Shown here: positions 22,001 to 32,672 of the stretch, in pieces | Numbering within the stretch: position 1 is the first letter of the stretch | Layout of the letters: each line of letters opens with the position of its first letter | Source: Molanna angustata | Taxonomy: Eukaryota; Arthropoda; Insecta; Trichoptera; Molannidae | Direction: 5' to 3' | NCBI GenBank assembly: GCA_963576475.1 | Contig: OY754986.1 | Span: 12,468,493-12,532,492 of the forward strand | Length of the DNA stretch: 64,000 nt | Made by a program: the position numbers and the translations under genes | Notes under the pieces: model-generated | Databases searched by the model: none | What the model saw: only the letters and a program-made list of their open reading frames with translations | Told to the model about the DNA's origin: nothing

Positions 22001-25000
22001 GACTCAAAAATGTTCTTCCTTTGCATTGCAAAGTAACCTTAGCACAATCGCTTCTCCTTCCTTTACTTGACTATGCTGACGTTTGTTATTTGGATGCGAA
22101 CGAGGATCATATCAACAAACTTGAGCGCCTCCAGAATGTTTGTATCCGCTTCATCTTTGGACTTAAAAAATTCGATCACATTTCCTCTTACCGTAATCTT
22201 CTCCATTGGCCTAAGATATGACAACGGCGAAATATACATATTTTGTCACTTCTTTATAATACGCTCTTTAATCCTAATTCACCGCAGTACCTTAAAACCA
22301 AATTCACCTATTTATCTAATCACGGCCTATCGCTTCGATCTGCTGAACGTACTACATTAACTATCCCCATTCACAACACTGAATTTTTCAGCTCTTCCTT
22401 TGAAGTGCGTTCAGTAAGACTCTGGAATAATTTGAGTCCTGATATAACTTCGTCAAACTCGCTTTCCATTTTCAAGAGAAGACTAAAGCAGGGATATCTC
22501 TCCGATAATACCTGATCCCTATCCTTTTCCTTCCTTCCCTTTGCTACGTAATATTTATCCCTAAACACCTGATCTCGATTTCCTCTTCATATTCCTTCCC
22601 AATCCCTTTTTTGTTGCTATGATGTTTTTCTTTTTATTTATCTTGGTGTTATGTATATTTTATTTGTTCTTTTGTAGCTTTCTTTTTTTTTTTGATGTAC
22701 ATGTATAATTCTGTCACTCTGTAATCTGATTGGTTGGAAGAAATTGCCTAATGGCAATAAGCCCGCCAGTGTGCATTATAATTGTTTATTTTATGTACAA
22801 AAAGTTAAATAAATAAATAAATAAAAACAAAAAAGAAACAGATAAAAAAATTATAACAGACAACATAATTAAAAAATTTAAAAGACAAAAAAACTAATGT
22901 GTATTATAGTGGAGAGCTAAGTGTTGTTTAACTAATATAATATTGATATTATGAAAACAATCAATCACGAATTATTTAAAGAGTAAAATAGTGATGTTTT
23001 AATTTTGTCCGTGTTGCCGGTATTGATATTTGTCGGGTGCCCAATTTGGGGGTCCAGTTTAACAGTGTTATATTGGACTGTGAGCTTGACTCCGTATTGT
23101 CCAATATAAACTAAGTTGAGCTGACTCCCGAAGGGAAATAGCTCGTATCGTACTTGTTTACATTAAGTAAAGTGAAGCTTTTCTTTCTGTAAACAAGTTT
23201 TTCTTTCTGTAGCAGATCACGTTAACAAGTCAAGATATTACGGAAGGTGAATATCAAGATACTCAAGATTGATTCAGTTTGGATTAAGGAAAACAGACAG
23301 TGGTTTGAGATAAGAAAGAATGGTTTCAACTTACAGTAATGTATTGTTCACAAATAATTTTACAATTCAAACACAGAAAATTTACAACCGATAACATTTA
23401 TACAGTGCATCCGTCAAGGGTGGCAAGTTCATTGCCCGCGAACTTTCTAGTAACATTGCCGGTATTGACATACCACTTCTGTTTAGTATTGTCGCTCGCT
23501 TGACACCGAGGGCGATGAACTCGGCCTAGTGATGAACGAATATTTTTGCCGTCACTAGGCGCACGTGAAAGTAATTTCTCGAAGGTGGTCTGCAATAAAT
23601 ATTATAGAACTCAATCTTGGAGATTTATAAGTTAAATGACTGATTTTTGTTTTACAAATATTTATTTCTTCACAGAATAATTGATTTGGCTTATAGAGCC
23701 CTTATCAACTGATCAATGAGGGCTTCATAAACTGAAATGATGGTCCCAAATATTACTAGTAGAAACCAGTAATGTTAATTTATACTCATAAAGTGGTATT
23801 TAGCACCATTATTATTGGTATCATAGACTACCACAAACTTACCTTCATATCATATCAGTTAATTTTGATCTTTCTCCCACCGTTTCATTTCTTATTTTAT
23901 CTCTCAGTGACAGACCCAGTTTCTTTCTTTCCATAGCTCTTTGAGTGACTCGCGGTTTCTTGGCACTTACTTTAGAAAGAGTTACTGTTTCTAGGCCCTG
24001 TGTAGCAACCGGCAGCATACACGCTTTTTCATTAGTTTAGTGTAAAATGTGACATGTTCCTTCATATATTCCTTCCTTCCTTTGTATGTATTTTGAACCA
24101 CGATTGCAGGTACACATAAGAGTGAAACATACCAAAGAAAGAGCTCTATCATGTTCACAATGTTCCAAAACATTTATCGAACAGCGAGATCTCAACAGAC
24201 ATATGAAAGCACATAACAAGAGTCTTGTCTGTCATATTTGTAAGAAGGTTTTTGATTTAAAGTAAGTAATTACCCACATTATTTTTAGTCAATTTTCCTC
24301 AGTGCGTAATTGCAATGTAGCTCTCAATTAATTTAGAAATACATACACATCCTTAGCCTCTCTGACTGTGTCTCTTTATTGCCTTCTTTTGGATTCCATA
24401 TTTGTTAATGAAAGATTTATATTATATCCTAAGACCAAAATTTATAAAAAATTTCAACCATGATGTTCATTTGAGATTTATACCACATCTAATAACTATG
24501 GAGTTGTAATATTCTTATTTCTTTTATTTATATTTTATCATTTCAAAGCCATAGAGAAGAGGTCATAGATCAATTTCATCAGGTGTGTAGATGTATTTGA
24601 TATGACTCGCATGCGTCCCAGATCAAATCAAAACATATCAAATATTTTCGCAAACATAATAAGGGATTTTTAAATTATTTTTATTAGTAAGGAGTGGGGC
24701 CCCATGCCCCTTCACTGCGACCATGTCTGATCTATTGTGCACCTTCCTTTAGAGCTGTCATTTCAATAGCAGTTCGGTTTCTTGGATAAAGTCCCATATT
24801 TTGCAAATTGAGATGCCTCCCACGTCCTTGGGTCTTAGTATAAAGGCTCCCAGGTGTCTGTGTCTGGATTCCATTAGAACTGGACACTCACAGATCATAT
24901 GTGAGGCTGTTATAATAAGGGATAGTTACTAATTTTATTAATAATTTTAAATGCAAATTATTTTATTAGTTACTGTAGAGTACTCAGTGTTTGCGTTACT

Positions 25001-28000
25001 TCTGTCCTTCCATAATTAGTAATGTATATTTAAATACTGTCTTAATGTGATATGATGTATATCCAAATACTATCTCAATGTAAACATGATGTATATCTAA
25101 ATACTGAAATAATGATTTATATTTTATTTTACTGTTGCTATTTATTTAAAAATGTTTCGCTGTTTTAGATATTGTTATTATGGATATAAATTAGTTTAAT
25201 TTTCAACTTAACAATACAGATATGTCATGCTAAGAAAACAAGTATTGTTAAAATTGTGTGGTTTTACTATAAGTAATGTGTTTTCAGGTTTGTACTTAAG
25301 AATCACATTGCAACTCATATTGAATCCGATAAGAAGATTTGTCCAGAGTGTGGATTGCAATTCAAAAATGATCTTCAACTACAAAAACATTCACGGGTTG
25401 CACATACTGGTAGATAATTTACATTTATTTTAATAATTACTGTATAATATGTTTAAATACTGTATATGTTTATTTATTTGTTTGGTTTGTCGTCCTTGAC
25501 TTTGTTCTTGTATTCTTTCTGCTTTTTCAATGCTATGTACCTTACTTTTATCTCAAATAACTGTTTATTGGACATGGTGCTAGTAGGACCCTTTACATCC
25601 TTCTAGCACTCAATTTTTCTTTTCTTTTTTCCCGAATTGTTTATTTTGTATACATATTTTTTGTTTCTCTATATTCTTTATTTTTTTATTTACTCTTTAA
25701 TATACTATATCTGTACTCTGTTAAACCATGATGTCATGTTATTTCAATGTATTATATCAATTATTGTGACCGTAATATTGTTAATTGTGAACCATGTAAC
25801 GATGAACCCAAGTGTTCTGTAAAGAACCTAGGGGGGATAAAATACAATAAACAATTAGGTTAAACAGAATATTGTAAATTACGCTTTCTTTCGCTACTTT
25901 CGCATGTGGGTGAGTGTGACTCGAGTCATTTGTGATAACACAAATGGGGCTGTCTTCCCCCGCACTCATCTACCTTGGCTAATGGATGTCATAATGTCTC
26001 CAATGTTGTCTCTAATGTCTCCATTCATCATAGAAGAAACTTCTAAAGAGCTTCTCCTATTTCTAGAAAGAGCAGCACAGTGACAGAGGAAGTGGACCAC
26101 AGTCTCCTCCGCCTCGTCCCTAGCCTTCTGGCATCCTTTCCTATGAGTCAGTGTCCCGTTAATACCGATATGACTCTGACGAGTCTCGACTCGAATCACA
26201 AAGGTGCCCCTTAAGCCTGCATACATGGTCGCAAGCCCTGTGGCTCGCCTATTCTGACTGGTACTCTGGTCGCCTGTGCTCTTGGGCCTAGATTCGTGAA
26301 TCCAGTGAAACCACGATTGTCTTTCTCTTAATTTATCTTAATTTCTTTACCTTAATTTATCCTAAACGAGTCTTATTTTCTAGTAAAGACATTAAGATTT
26401 ATGAAGAAAACAAGCATAAAATGCAGGTTTATTGCCTTAAGACAATCTCTTCCAACTAACCCACACAGGTATTGATGGACACATAAGGAATATCATTCAA
26501 TAATTATTTCATAAATATAATTTCACAAGTATTTTCTTAAATATTTGATTAAATTTATGGGACGTTATATTTAGTTGATTGTAGTTGAAAATAAAGACCT
26601 AAAATCTTCATTACATTGAATGGAAATGATAAGTAGTTGTTATTTTTGACTATTAATATTTTTTTTCAGACGAGGAACACAAATGTTCCACATGTGGTAA
26701 GGTGTTCACTCACTCAAGTCGTCTTCGAAAACACAAGTTGAATCACCGCACGGCTGACCAGCGACGGTTTCAATGCAGCTTTTGTAGCAAGACATTTAAT
26801 CACATGCATCATTTAACTAATCACGAAAGGACACATACAGGAATCGAACCGTTCCTCTGCAGTCTTTGTGGAAAAGGTAAGAAGGAATAAGATATCTCAA
26901 TAGATGGCGTTAGAAAAGTTACATCGTAATTCCGTAGATGGCGATGGAGTTTTCATATTGTTTTTAAACGACGTAGAAATGTCACACAACATATATAGAA
27001 TTTTTAAAATTTCAAAAAGGGAACTCAATATAAAGTAATATTTGGTGAATGTTGCGCAAGCTCTTAAAGTAATCACTTAAACAATGCAATAACAGATCAT
27101 AAGCCCTCTTGGTGCTTGGTTTTCCAGTTCTTTAAATATATATTCCAACTTCGTCTTTATTTAGATATACAGTTTGTCAAAGAATAAGATGGTTTTAAAG
27201 TAATTATTAACTATGTATCTTATATATTTATTTTTCTTCCTTGGCCTCATATCTGAGAATGGCAGCTACACTCACTCACCGCTGAATCAATCATTTCCAT
27301 GTAGGACCATCTTGGACAGATCTAAAGGCTTTGCTGATTGAAGATCCTGTAGCGGACTTAAAAAAATATCTCCATTGCGTAAAAAAAATATCTCCATTGG
27401 GTCAAAAAAATATCTCAATTGGGTCAAAAAAATATCTCCATTGGGTCAAAAAAATATCTCAATTGGGTCAAAAAAATATCTCCATTGGGTCAAAAAAATA
27501 TCTCCATTGGGTCAATAAAATATCTCCATTGAGTCTGTGAGCAACTTCTGGATCATCTACCCTATACGTTTCCTATTACAACGATGTTTTTAGGGTTCCT
27601 TCTGTCATATTGTGTCCAAAATATTGAAGGATACGCCGTAGGAAGATTGTCATCAGGCGATCCTTTATCTTTTATTCATTTAATACTTCATATGAACACA
27701 TTGGTTCTCATAGCAGTCCATTGTATTAGCAACAATCTAAGCCACCACGACAAAAAGATTTTCTGGGAAAGATTTTTGGCCCAGTAAATGATAATGTACT
27801 TTGGAGGATGCGACTTACTTACTTTAATTTTTGTACGGCTACGGCTGCGCCTTTGGCTGCGTCATTGAGTATTTCCCTTCTACACTCTTGGATCCCGTTC
27901 GGCCAGCCACTTCACAGCTTCTGGAGTTGCCCTATGGATGTCCACCCAGTCTCCTTCATACCTCCGTATCGGGCACTCCTCTACTAGATGCTGGATAGTT

Positions 28001-31000
28001 TGGCTTCTTGCTCCACAGTCACATTCCGGAGAATCCCTTTTTCCCCATTTCCACATTTGGTAGTTACATTGTCCTTGACCTGTACGAATTCTGTTTTGCT
28101 GAATCCAAACTTTTCGGGGAAGGTTATAACTTGGGACCCTTTCGTTAGGGTCTAGAATAATGTGTTTGTTTAATACCAGGTCTGAATCACTCCACCTCTC
28201 TTTCCATGCTCTAGACAAGTTGAATTCTCCGGGTAGATTCGACCAAACAGGCTTTCTGGACTTCAGTCATTGTCTTGGTGGACGGAATATATATTGAAAT
28301 GCGGGAATTGCGGGATGCGATATAATCATGAACTGCAGGCATTATATGATGAACCCAACATTGTGCAAGTCACAAAAGTACGTAGACTGCAGTGGTTGGG
28401 ACATGTCAGCCGGATGATCGTGTCCCCAAAAAGGTTCTTAATATCAATCCAGAGGGCAGAAGAAGTAGAGGCAGGCCCAAGCTAAGATGGCTGGACGATA
28501 CAGAATACGACCGAAATAGCAAACTGGAAAAGAACGGTGGAGGACAGGGACAGTTGGAGAAGGATTCTGGAGGAGTCCAGGGCCCACACAGGGCTGTAGC
28601 GCCAATGATGATGATGAAGCCACCATGACTTATAATTATCCAATCCTTAAAATTCTTCAAAGAACATTATAAAAACAATAGAAAAACTTGAAGGTTTTTT
28701 CGTTGACACAGTGGAAGTTCATAATTATAAATTAAAAAAAAAATACTTATAAATAGAAACACAGTTAGATTCCACAGTGAGTATTTTTATTTGCCTAAGT
28801 GCTTTAGCCAGTCACATGTCAGGCGGATGAATATAATCGTGTCCCCAAAAAGTATATAGTGTGCCTCTGAGGATGCCAGCTGTGACTAGCGAAAGTATAT
28901 AGTGTGCCTCTGAGGATGCCAGCTGTGACTAGCGAAAGTATATAGTGTGCCTCTGAGGATGCCAGCTGTGACTAGCGAAAGTATATAGTGTGCCTCTGAG
29001 GATGCCAGCTGTGACTAGCGAAAGTATATAGTGTGCCTCTGAGGATGCCAGCTGTGACTAGCGAAAGTATATAGTGTGCCTCTGAGGATGCCAGCTGTGA
29101 CTAGCGAAAGTATATAGTGTGCCTCTGAGGATGCCAGCTGTGACTAGCGAAAGTATATAGTGTGCCTCTGAGGATGTCAGCTGTGACTAGCGAAAGTATA
29201 TAGTGTGCCTCTGAGGATGCCAGCTGTGACTAGCGAAAGTATATAGTGTGCCTCTGAGGATGCCAGCTGTGACTAGCGAAAGTATATAGTGTGCCTCTGA
29301 GGATGCCAGCTGTGACTAGCGAAAGCGCTTAGGCAAATAAAAATACTCATTGTGGATTCTAACTGTGTTTCTATTTATAAGTGTTTTTTTACAATTTAGA
29401 ATAGAAAAATATAATATGTAGGTATATTCTCATACACAGCCAAGGTGTTTTTGAGTATCAAAAATTAATTCAACATTCATTCCTCCAAGGTTTTGTCAAT
29501 GGTCCATTTCAATAATTATAATTACTGTGCATAATTGAATTCTATAATTCTTATAGGGTTTAAGCAGAAGTACAATCTCACTGCTCACATGGTAAGACAC
29601 GATCATGATGTCAAATTCTCCTGCGATTATTGCTCAAAATCATATTCTACCAAAGACAGATTAGTTAAGCATATCAAGAGACATAATGAAGGTAACTATT
29701 ATATTTTATTTATTAAAATACAATAAAACATATTAGGTGACCATTGGGATATTCATTATTTTCTAACCTAATTTTCGTATTTCATGTGATAGGTACATAA
29801 TAATGCAATTTGAAATAAAGACAAATGTAAATGGACACATAAAGAACAATTATTAGTCATTAACAATAATTAGGTAAAACATGCGGTTGGAAGCTAACGG
29901 TGAACATTCTCAGTCTCTCCAATACCAAAAGCCATTCCTTTACCATATAAATCAATAATTTTGTTGATATAAAAAATACAAAATCAAACAACTTCCAGAA
30001 ATACAATTAGTACCTTGTATTTTATTTATTTATTTTTTAAAAGAAACACCAACAGAATATAGGAATACACAAATAAATCATATAGGCAGTTAGAATCAAC
30101 ATAGTAGTTCAAATGCTATAAAACCAGGTGTTAACTACATATCGTAATTGATTTAAATTAGCCTTTAAGAATAAAAATTAAATTAGGTAACTATAGCATT
30201 CAAAGTGTAATGTATTGTTAAAAAGAAGGGAAAACATATCACAATGATTGTTGACTAGCTTATCAAACGCTTGAAGGGGCTGAGGCTGTTTGAGAATATG
30301 TCAAGGTTCTCAATTTTTGTGTGCTAAGAATTATAGGAGCGCATCATTCTACTCATTGGACTGAAATGGCTTAAATTTTGTTGTATTATCTACTTAAACA
30401 AAATACTTCAGGGTTTCTCAGTTCATAAAAATGCTTTCTTTTCTCTTTTGAAATGTGGCCCAAAGACATAGGTCACATTGAAGAACATATTCATATTCTT
30501 CTATTTTTTTAGGTGCTTCTATTATGACCTGTTCCATATGTGACGAAACTTTCCACAATATTTTGGAATTAAAGTCTCATACAAAAAGCCACTTTGAAGA
30601 CAAGGCTCACTCTTGTTCTGTTTGTTATCAAACATTTTCAAGTTCGTTGTTACTCCGTAATCATTCAAAGTCACATTCGAACAAGAAAAAATCTATCTCG
30701 CAAGTTATAGAAAGAAAAACATTGGATAAAAGAACGGGAGAAATGAATCAAATAATGGAATTGTTGCTGAAAGACACAGAATCAAGTGAAATTCATGTCT
30801 CAAATGTTATTCAAGACATGTCTAAGAATAATCAAGATAAAAGTAAAGATACTATGAACGGAATAATGGAGTTGCTGCTACAGGAATCTGATGCCATTAA
30901 AGTCCAGGAATCTTCACAAATCACCGATTGCTCAAACAAATATGGATCGTTCAAAAGTGGCGAGTTGAACAGTTCAACTTCACAAAATTTGTTTAATTTT

Positions 31001-31354
31001 GAAAACGGGACCAGTATTGTCTGTCCAAACATTGGAACTTCCAACAATGTAAATACAGCGCAAGACAAAACCAAGAAATTATTTTCCGTTGACAATATTT
31101 TGAGCAATATTGTATTGTCACCGAATTCGCAGTTTCTTTCGAAAGATAATGACGTCAATGTCGACGCAGGCATCAATCTACAAACAAACAATAAAAATCT
31201 TTATCTGCCCATTGTGACGAACGACTCGGTACATTTAGGTTATTATATGTTGAACACCAGTAACTTAGAAAGAAGCACTATGGAGTTATCCGACTTGAAT
31301 AATGTATCCAAAGTGAATATACCTTACGGTAATAATATCAGTGAAAATAATTAG
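15907..31354 (+). CDS. ZAD-type C2H2 zinc-finger protein (nine exons, 792 aa)
   Basis: Exons by splice sites: 15907-16086, 17408-17563, 18622-19044, 21457-21618, 24110-24261, 25288-25409, 26670-26876, 29557-29691, 30513-31354. All have AG/GT borders, phases match and the joined length is 2379 nt. The ZAD occupies residues about 24-108 with zinc-binding Cys26, Cys29, Cys72 and Cys75. It is the insect zinc-finger-associated dimerisation domain. A charged linker follows, then twelve zinc fingers: the first a C2HC type (CPSC...HTVIC), the rest C2H2 types. A roughly 210-residue Ser/Asn-rich tail closes the protein. It should be a nuclear DNA-binding regulator; the target is unknown. Many fingers straddle intron borders. 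The gene is transcribed away from the LTR retrotransposon upstream. The first ATG fits the ZAD start; a second in-frame ATG follows at codon 7. Confidence 0.92.
16566..16873. repeat. MITE-like element with ~24-bp TIRs in intron 1
   Basis: The left end (aataaaactatagaatactc) and the right end (gagtattctatacttttatt) are near-perfect inverse copies about 300 bp apart, with no coding capacity between them. Confidence 0.6.
16984..17040. repeat. Short tandem repeat, ~20 bp x 3
   Basis: Three consecutive copies of 'aattatagttttcaataat'. Confidence 0.8.
17408..17563 (+). CDS. ZAD gene exon 2
   Basis: Encodes residues 61-112 with the second Cys pair (HICNNCI) and the closing helix of the ZAD (QVEFSDQLLKQYF). 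Acceptor ttttcag, donor AAT|gtaaga. Confidence 0.9.
17564..18621. other. ZAD gene intron 2, with an old dispersed repeat at 18176-18300
   Basis: AT-rich. The stretch 'tgaataatgtc...gtgaaatcaccaacct...gaaacaggc...attatgtgataattgtt' matches the sequence that flanks the nested element at 32673-33269 on both sides. It therefore shows that repeat without the insertion. Confidence 0.55.
18622..19044 (+). CDS. ZAD gene exon 3
   Basis: Encodes residues 113-253: one C2HC finger (CPSCERKF...HTVIC) and an acidic then Lys/Ser-rich linker with SKKPEKPKK, a plausible nuclear localisation signal. Acceptor atttcag, donor AAT|gtaagt. Confidence 0.88.
19195..20215 (-). mobile_element. Non-autonomous Helitron, copy 1 (intron 3)
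   Basis: Read on the minus strand, it starts TCCAACTGTCGAT and ends with a small hairpin CATGT-gtt-ACATG, then CAA and the terminal CTAG followed by a host T, as for Helitrons (5'-TC, 3' hairpin plus CTRR, A/T target). A 13-bp inverted copy of the 5' end (ATCGACAGTTGGA) lies just before the 3' hairpin. An internal (AC)n run and a strong palindrome near the 5' end are also present. The second copy at 56713 shares both ends. Confidence 0.75.
20283..20341. repeat. Inverted repeat, 14-bp arms
   Basis: TGATTTATTTCACT and its exact inverse enclose 31 nt. It lies just right of the Helitron. Confidence 0.7.
20364..21352. mobile_element. Half of a TTAA-type foldback element, interrupted by a LINE
   Basis: 20364-20566 and 21166-21352 match the loop and right arm of the complete element at 43041-43710 (gcaatggcgctgaatgg, ctctacgcctt, tttgataa..aataatgatgg). 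It ends near GGTAGCAGGCGCCCTC, the inverse of the family terminus. A LINE sits between the two parts. Confidence 0.65.
20567..21165 (-). mobile_element. 5'-truncated LINE with RNase H domain end
   Basis: The minus-strand frame to the stop at 20653 reads NERADKLAKKGS (closing motif of a LINE-encoded RNase H), then LRTMTGLFTGHC, CRKCQQEEETASHVICECPAL, the usual C-terminal zinc-like module of I/R1/Jockey-group ORF2 proteins. The frame looks open from about 21160. The 3' end shows a (TAA)n tail. A related, shorter copy is at 24676. Confidence 0.8.
21457..21618 (+). CDS. ZAD gene exon 4
   Basis: Encodes one complete finger (CIFCSKSF...HIETEH) and the Cys half of the next (CTLCEAKFKKQNSLE), completed by exon 5. 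Donor GAG|gtacga. Confidence 0.9.
21735..22826 (+). mobile_element. CR1/Jockey-like LINE 3' fragment
   Basis: The frame carries the end of a reverse transcriptase (ENGLIINPIKSQAIIIG; VKDLGVLIDEDLSWHEQV) and the thumb region (PLLDYADVCYLDANEDHINKLE) up to a stop at 22221. The C-terminus continues in another frame (22243-22515, VRLWNNLSP...FKRRLKQGYL), so there is a frameshift. It ends with 'ttggaagaaattgcctaatgg' and an (AAAT)n tail. Confidence 0.8.
22827..24109. other. Remainder of ZAD gene intron 4
   Basis: No coding evidence. An inverted repeat TATATTGGAC...GTCCAATATA spans about 23069-23122 and may be a small MITE. 23398-23590 is a less AT-rich patch with an incidental 65-codon minus frame. 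Confidence 0.5.
24110..24261 (+). CDS. ZAD gene exon 5
   Basis: Completes finger 3 (VHIRVKH), encodes finger 4 (CSQC...HMKAH) and starts finger 5 (CHICKKVF). Ends in phase 2 at AA|gtaagt. Confidence 0.9.
24676..24912 (-). mobile_element. LINE 3' end, second copy of the 20.6-kb family
   Basis: Closely similar to 20581-20806, covering the C-terminal cysteine module to the 3' end. It is cut at 24912. Confidence 0.8.
25288..25409 (+). CDS. ZAD gene exon 6
   Basis: Completes finger 5 (LKNHIATH) and encodes finger 6 (CPECGLQF...HSRVAH). Acceptor ttttcag, donor ACTG|gtagat, phase 1. Confidence 0.88.
25410..25965. other. Intron 6, first part
   Basis: AT-rich; no gene or recognisable element until the LINE fragment to the right. 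Confidence 0.5.
25966..26330 (-). mobile_element. LINE C-terminal fragment (RNase-H-bearing type)
   Basis: The minus-strand peptide includes [20 protein letters not shown] and then KARDEAEETVVHFLCHCAAL, the C-terminal cysteine/histidine module of I/R1/Jockey-type ORF2. The upstream part (26227-26325) is the segment also found at 6.4 kb and 45.4 kb. Confidence 0.7.
26670..26876 (+). CDS. ZAD gene exon 7
   Basis: Encodes fingers 7 (CSTCGKVF...HKLNH) and 8 (CSFCSKTF...HERTH), a canonical THTGIEPF linker and the Cys pair of finger 9 (CSLCGK). Donor AAAG|gtaaga. Confidence 0.92.
26877..27300. other. Intron 7, first part
   Basis: AT-rich. Contains the direct repeat 'agatggcgt/agatggcga' near 26905-26945. 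No gene. Confidence 0.4.
27301..27360. repeat. Short dispersed repeat shared with 41781-41827
   Basis: 'ggacagatc.aa.ggctt' and 'ctgtagcggactta' occur in both places in the same order. The parent element is not identified. Confidence 0.55.
27357..27535. repeat. 22-bp minisatellite, about 8 copies
   Basis: Unit 'aaaaaaatatctccattgggtc', about 22 bp, with A/C variants alternating at one site. Translation cycles through the three frames (ISPLGQK, NISIGSK, KYLHWV), which explains a spurious open frame across it. Confidence 0.9.
27850..28262 (-). mobile_element. LINE 3' fragment
   Basis: The minus frame 28218-27880 has a C-x-C-G...QT-x2-H-x3-E-x-C-P module (PECDCGARSQTIQHLVEECPIRR), typical of LINE ORF2 C-termini. 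A short 3' region follows. Confidence 0.7.
28263..28625 (+). mobile_element. LINE ORF2 C-terminal fragment, opposite orientation
   Basis: The frame reads MRYNHELQALYDEPNIV, then VRRLQWLGHVSRM, and in the next frame GRRSRGRPKLRWLDD: the C-terminal end of an endonuclease/reverse-transcriptase LINE protein. It is the same family as 48.6 kb. At least one frameshift is present. Confidence 0.75.
28728..29398. mobile_element. TIR element carrying a minisatellite and a copied LINE piece
   Basis: The arms 28728-28815 and 29313-29398 are inverse copies (ACTTATAAATAGAAACACAG..., TTTTATTTGCCTAAG). Between them lie a piece resembling the neighbouring LINE (28818-28851, compare 28402-28437) and eleven tandem 43-bp units. 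Confidence 0.75.
28851..29323. repeat. 43-bp minisatellite, exactly 11 copies
   Basis: The start of each unit (agtatatagtgtgcctctg) recurs every 43 bp from 28851 to 29281. The only variant noticed is one C-to-T change in the eighth unit. Such uniformity implies recent amplification or active homogenisation. Confidence 0.95.
29557..29691 (+). CDS. ZAD gene exon 8
   Basis: Completes finger 9 (LTAHMVRH) and encodes finger 10 (CDYCSKSY...HIKRH). Acceptor cttatag, donor GAAG|gtaact, phase 1. Confidence 0.9.
29692..30512. other. ZAD gene intron 8
   Basis: AT-rich; no element or gene recognised. Confidence 0.5.
30513..31354 (+). CDS. ZAD gene exon 9 with stop
   Basis: Encodes the last two fingers (CSIC...HTKSH and CSVC...HSKSH) and the Ser/Asn-rich tail. 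The tail contains two copies of an M-N-x-I-M-E-L-L-L motif followed by an acidic stretch. Stop TAG at 31352. Confidence 0.9.
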
Positions 31355-31378
31355 CATATTGTAATTTGGATTACTTGA

Positions 31379-31384
31379 AATAAA
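31379..31384 (+). terminator. Poly(A) signal AATAAA of the ZAD gene
   Basis: Canonical hexamer 25 bp after the stop codon, implying a very short 3' UTR. Confidence 0.7.
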
Positions 31385-31389
31385 CATTT

Positions 31390-31478
31390 TGATGATTGAC
31401 TTCATTTTTATTACATTTTTTTTATTGACTTCATTTTTATAACATTTTTTTTATTGACTTCATTTTTATAACATTTTT
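31390..31478. repeat. 29-bp tandem repeat, three copies
   Basis: Unit 'ttgacttcatttttataac' plus a T-run, directly after the poly(A) signal. Confidence 0.8.
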
Positions 31479-31606
31479 ACGAATACTTTTTATTCTTTCG
31501 TAATGTTTCTTTTTGGTTTATTTTCTTAAGATTCTTATTTAAATGTATCTTAAAATAAATTGCTTTATTTAGAAAACCGGCATATCCAGGATTGTATCAC
31601 TGTGGA

Positions 31607-31921
31607 CAGGGCCGGATAAACGTGTTTTTGCGCCCGTAGTAATATATTTGAATCCGCCCCCCCCCCCAATTTTTTTCGGAATTTTAAATGTAAAAATTTT
31701 TAAAATTATGTAAAATTACATCGGGTCTAAAATGATTAAGGTATTTTTTACATGCACACCATCATGCCGAGCCTCTATTCGGGTACGCATAAAAGAGAAC
31801 CGAGCGCCATACCTGTGAATTTTTGATTTATATGATTAACATTTTAGAATTTTAAGCGCCCTTTATAAGACAACCGCCCTGACTTCTTGTTCCTGATTTT
31901 TCTATGGTTTATCCGGCCCTG
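31607..31921. mobile_element. Non-autonomous hAT-like MITE
   Basis: 315 bp with 15-bp perfect TIRs CAGGGCCGGATAAAC / GTTTATCCGGCCCTG. Eight-bp flanks ACTGTGGA and ATTGTGGA (one mismatch) fit the 8-bp target duplication of hAT transposons. It contains a run of 13 C residues and no coding region. Confidence 0.82.
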
Positions 31922-31929
31922 ATTGTGGA

Positions 31930-32672
31930 GAAATTGTGATACCACCCTCAGAAGGAACACCAAACTTATGACTTAGAAGTAACCAATTCTACCAAGGTTC
32001 CTTAAGGTGATGGGATAGGCTCCAAGTTACTTTTTGGATGCTCATTACGCCGTACTCTTAAAAGTTACGTCTTCAACAAAAATATATATTATTCTCTCAT
32101 TATTTGTATATACATTGGCCCGATACACTTTCTTTCATCTTGTGTACTTTTTTCAAAATATTTTTTTTAATAATACCTTTTTTCTCAGATTTTTATCAAT
32201 AACTCAAAACTTATAAGGCTTAGAAACATTAATGTTTTTTTTAATTGATAGGTATTTTATAAATCTAAATATTGGCTTGATACATTTTCACACAATGTTC
32301 TCAGTTTTTTTTGTAAAATGAAATAAACCATAGTATTTTATGTAACGCTCGATTCAAATACACTAACTTGGGCGCACACAATTGTAATCTTTAAGGATGT
32401 TCATTTTCATACAACAGTTAACAAAGTTTGCATTTGTCCTACCTACATTGCCTTACCCTGATCCTTAAGACCCTTGTTAACGCCTATGACCGGGATGTAC
32501 ACAAATGTGCACACTGATTACCCTCAAATGTGTGGAAAACAAACAAATATTGTACATACATATATAGACTGTGTTTACTTGAAACATGTATATCTGTATT
32601 CTTGATAGGATCAATGTGAATAATGTCACACTAATTATGTGAAATCGCCAACCTCGAAACAGGCCTAATAGG
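31930..32672. other. Intergenic, includes part of an old repeat
   Basis: No gene. About 32570-32672 matches the repeat copy at 18176-18240 and resumes after the insertion at 33270. Confidence 0.5.

Noticed and set aside
28851..29323. CRISPR-like regular array
   Set aside because: Units are contiguous with no unique spacers and the genome is eukaryotic; it is a minisatellite.
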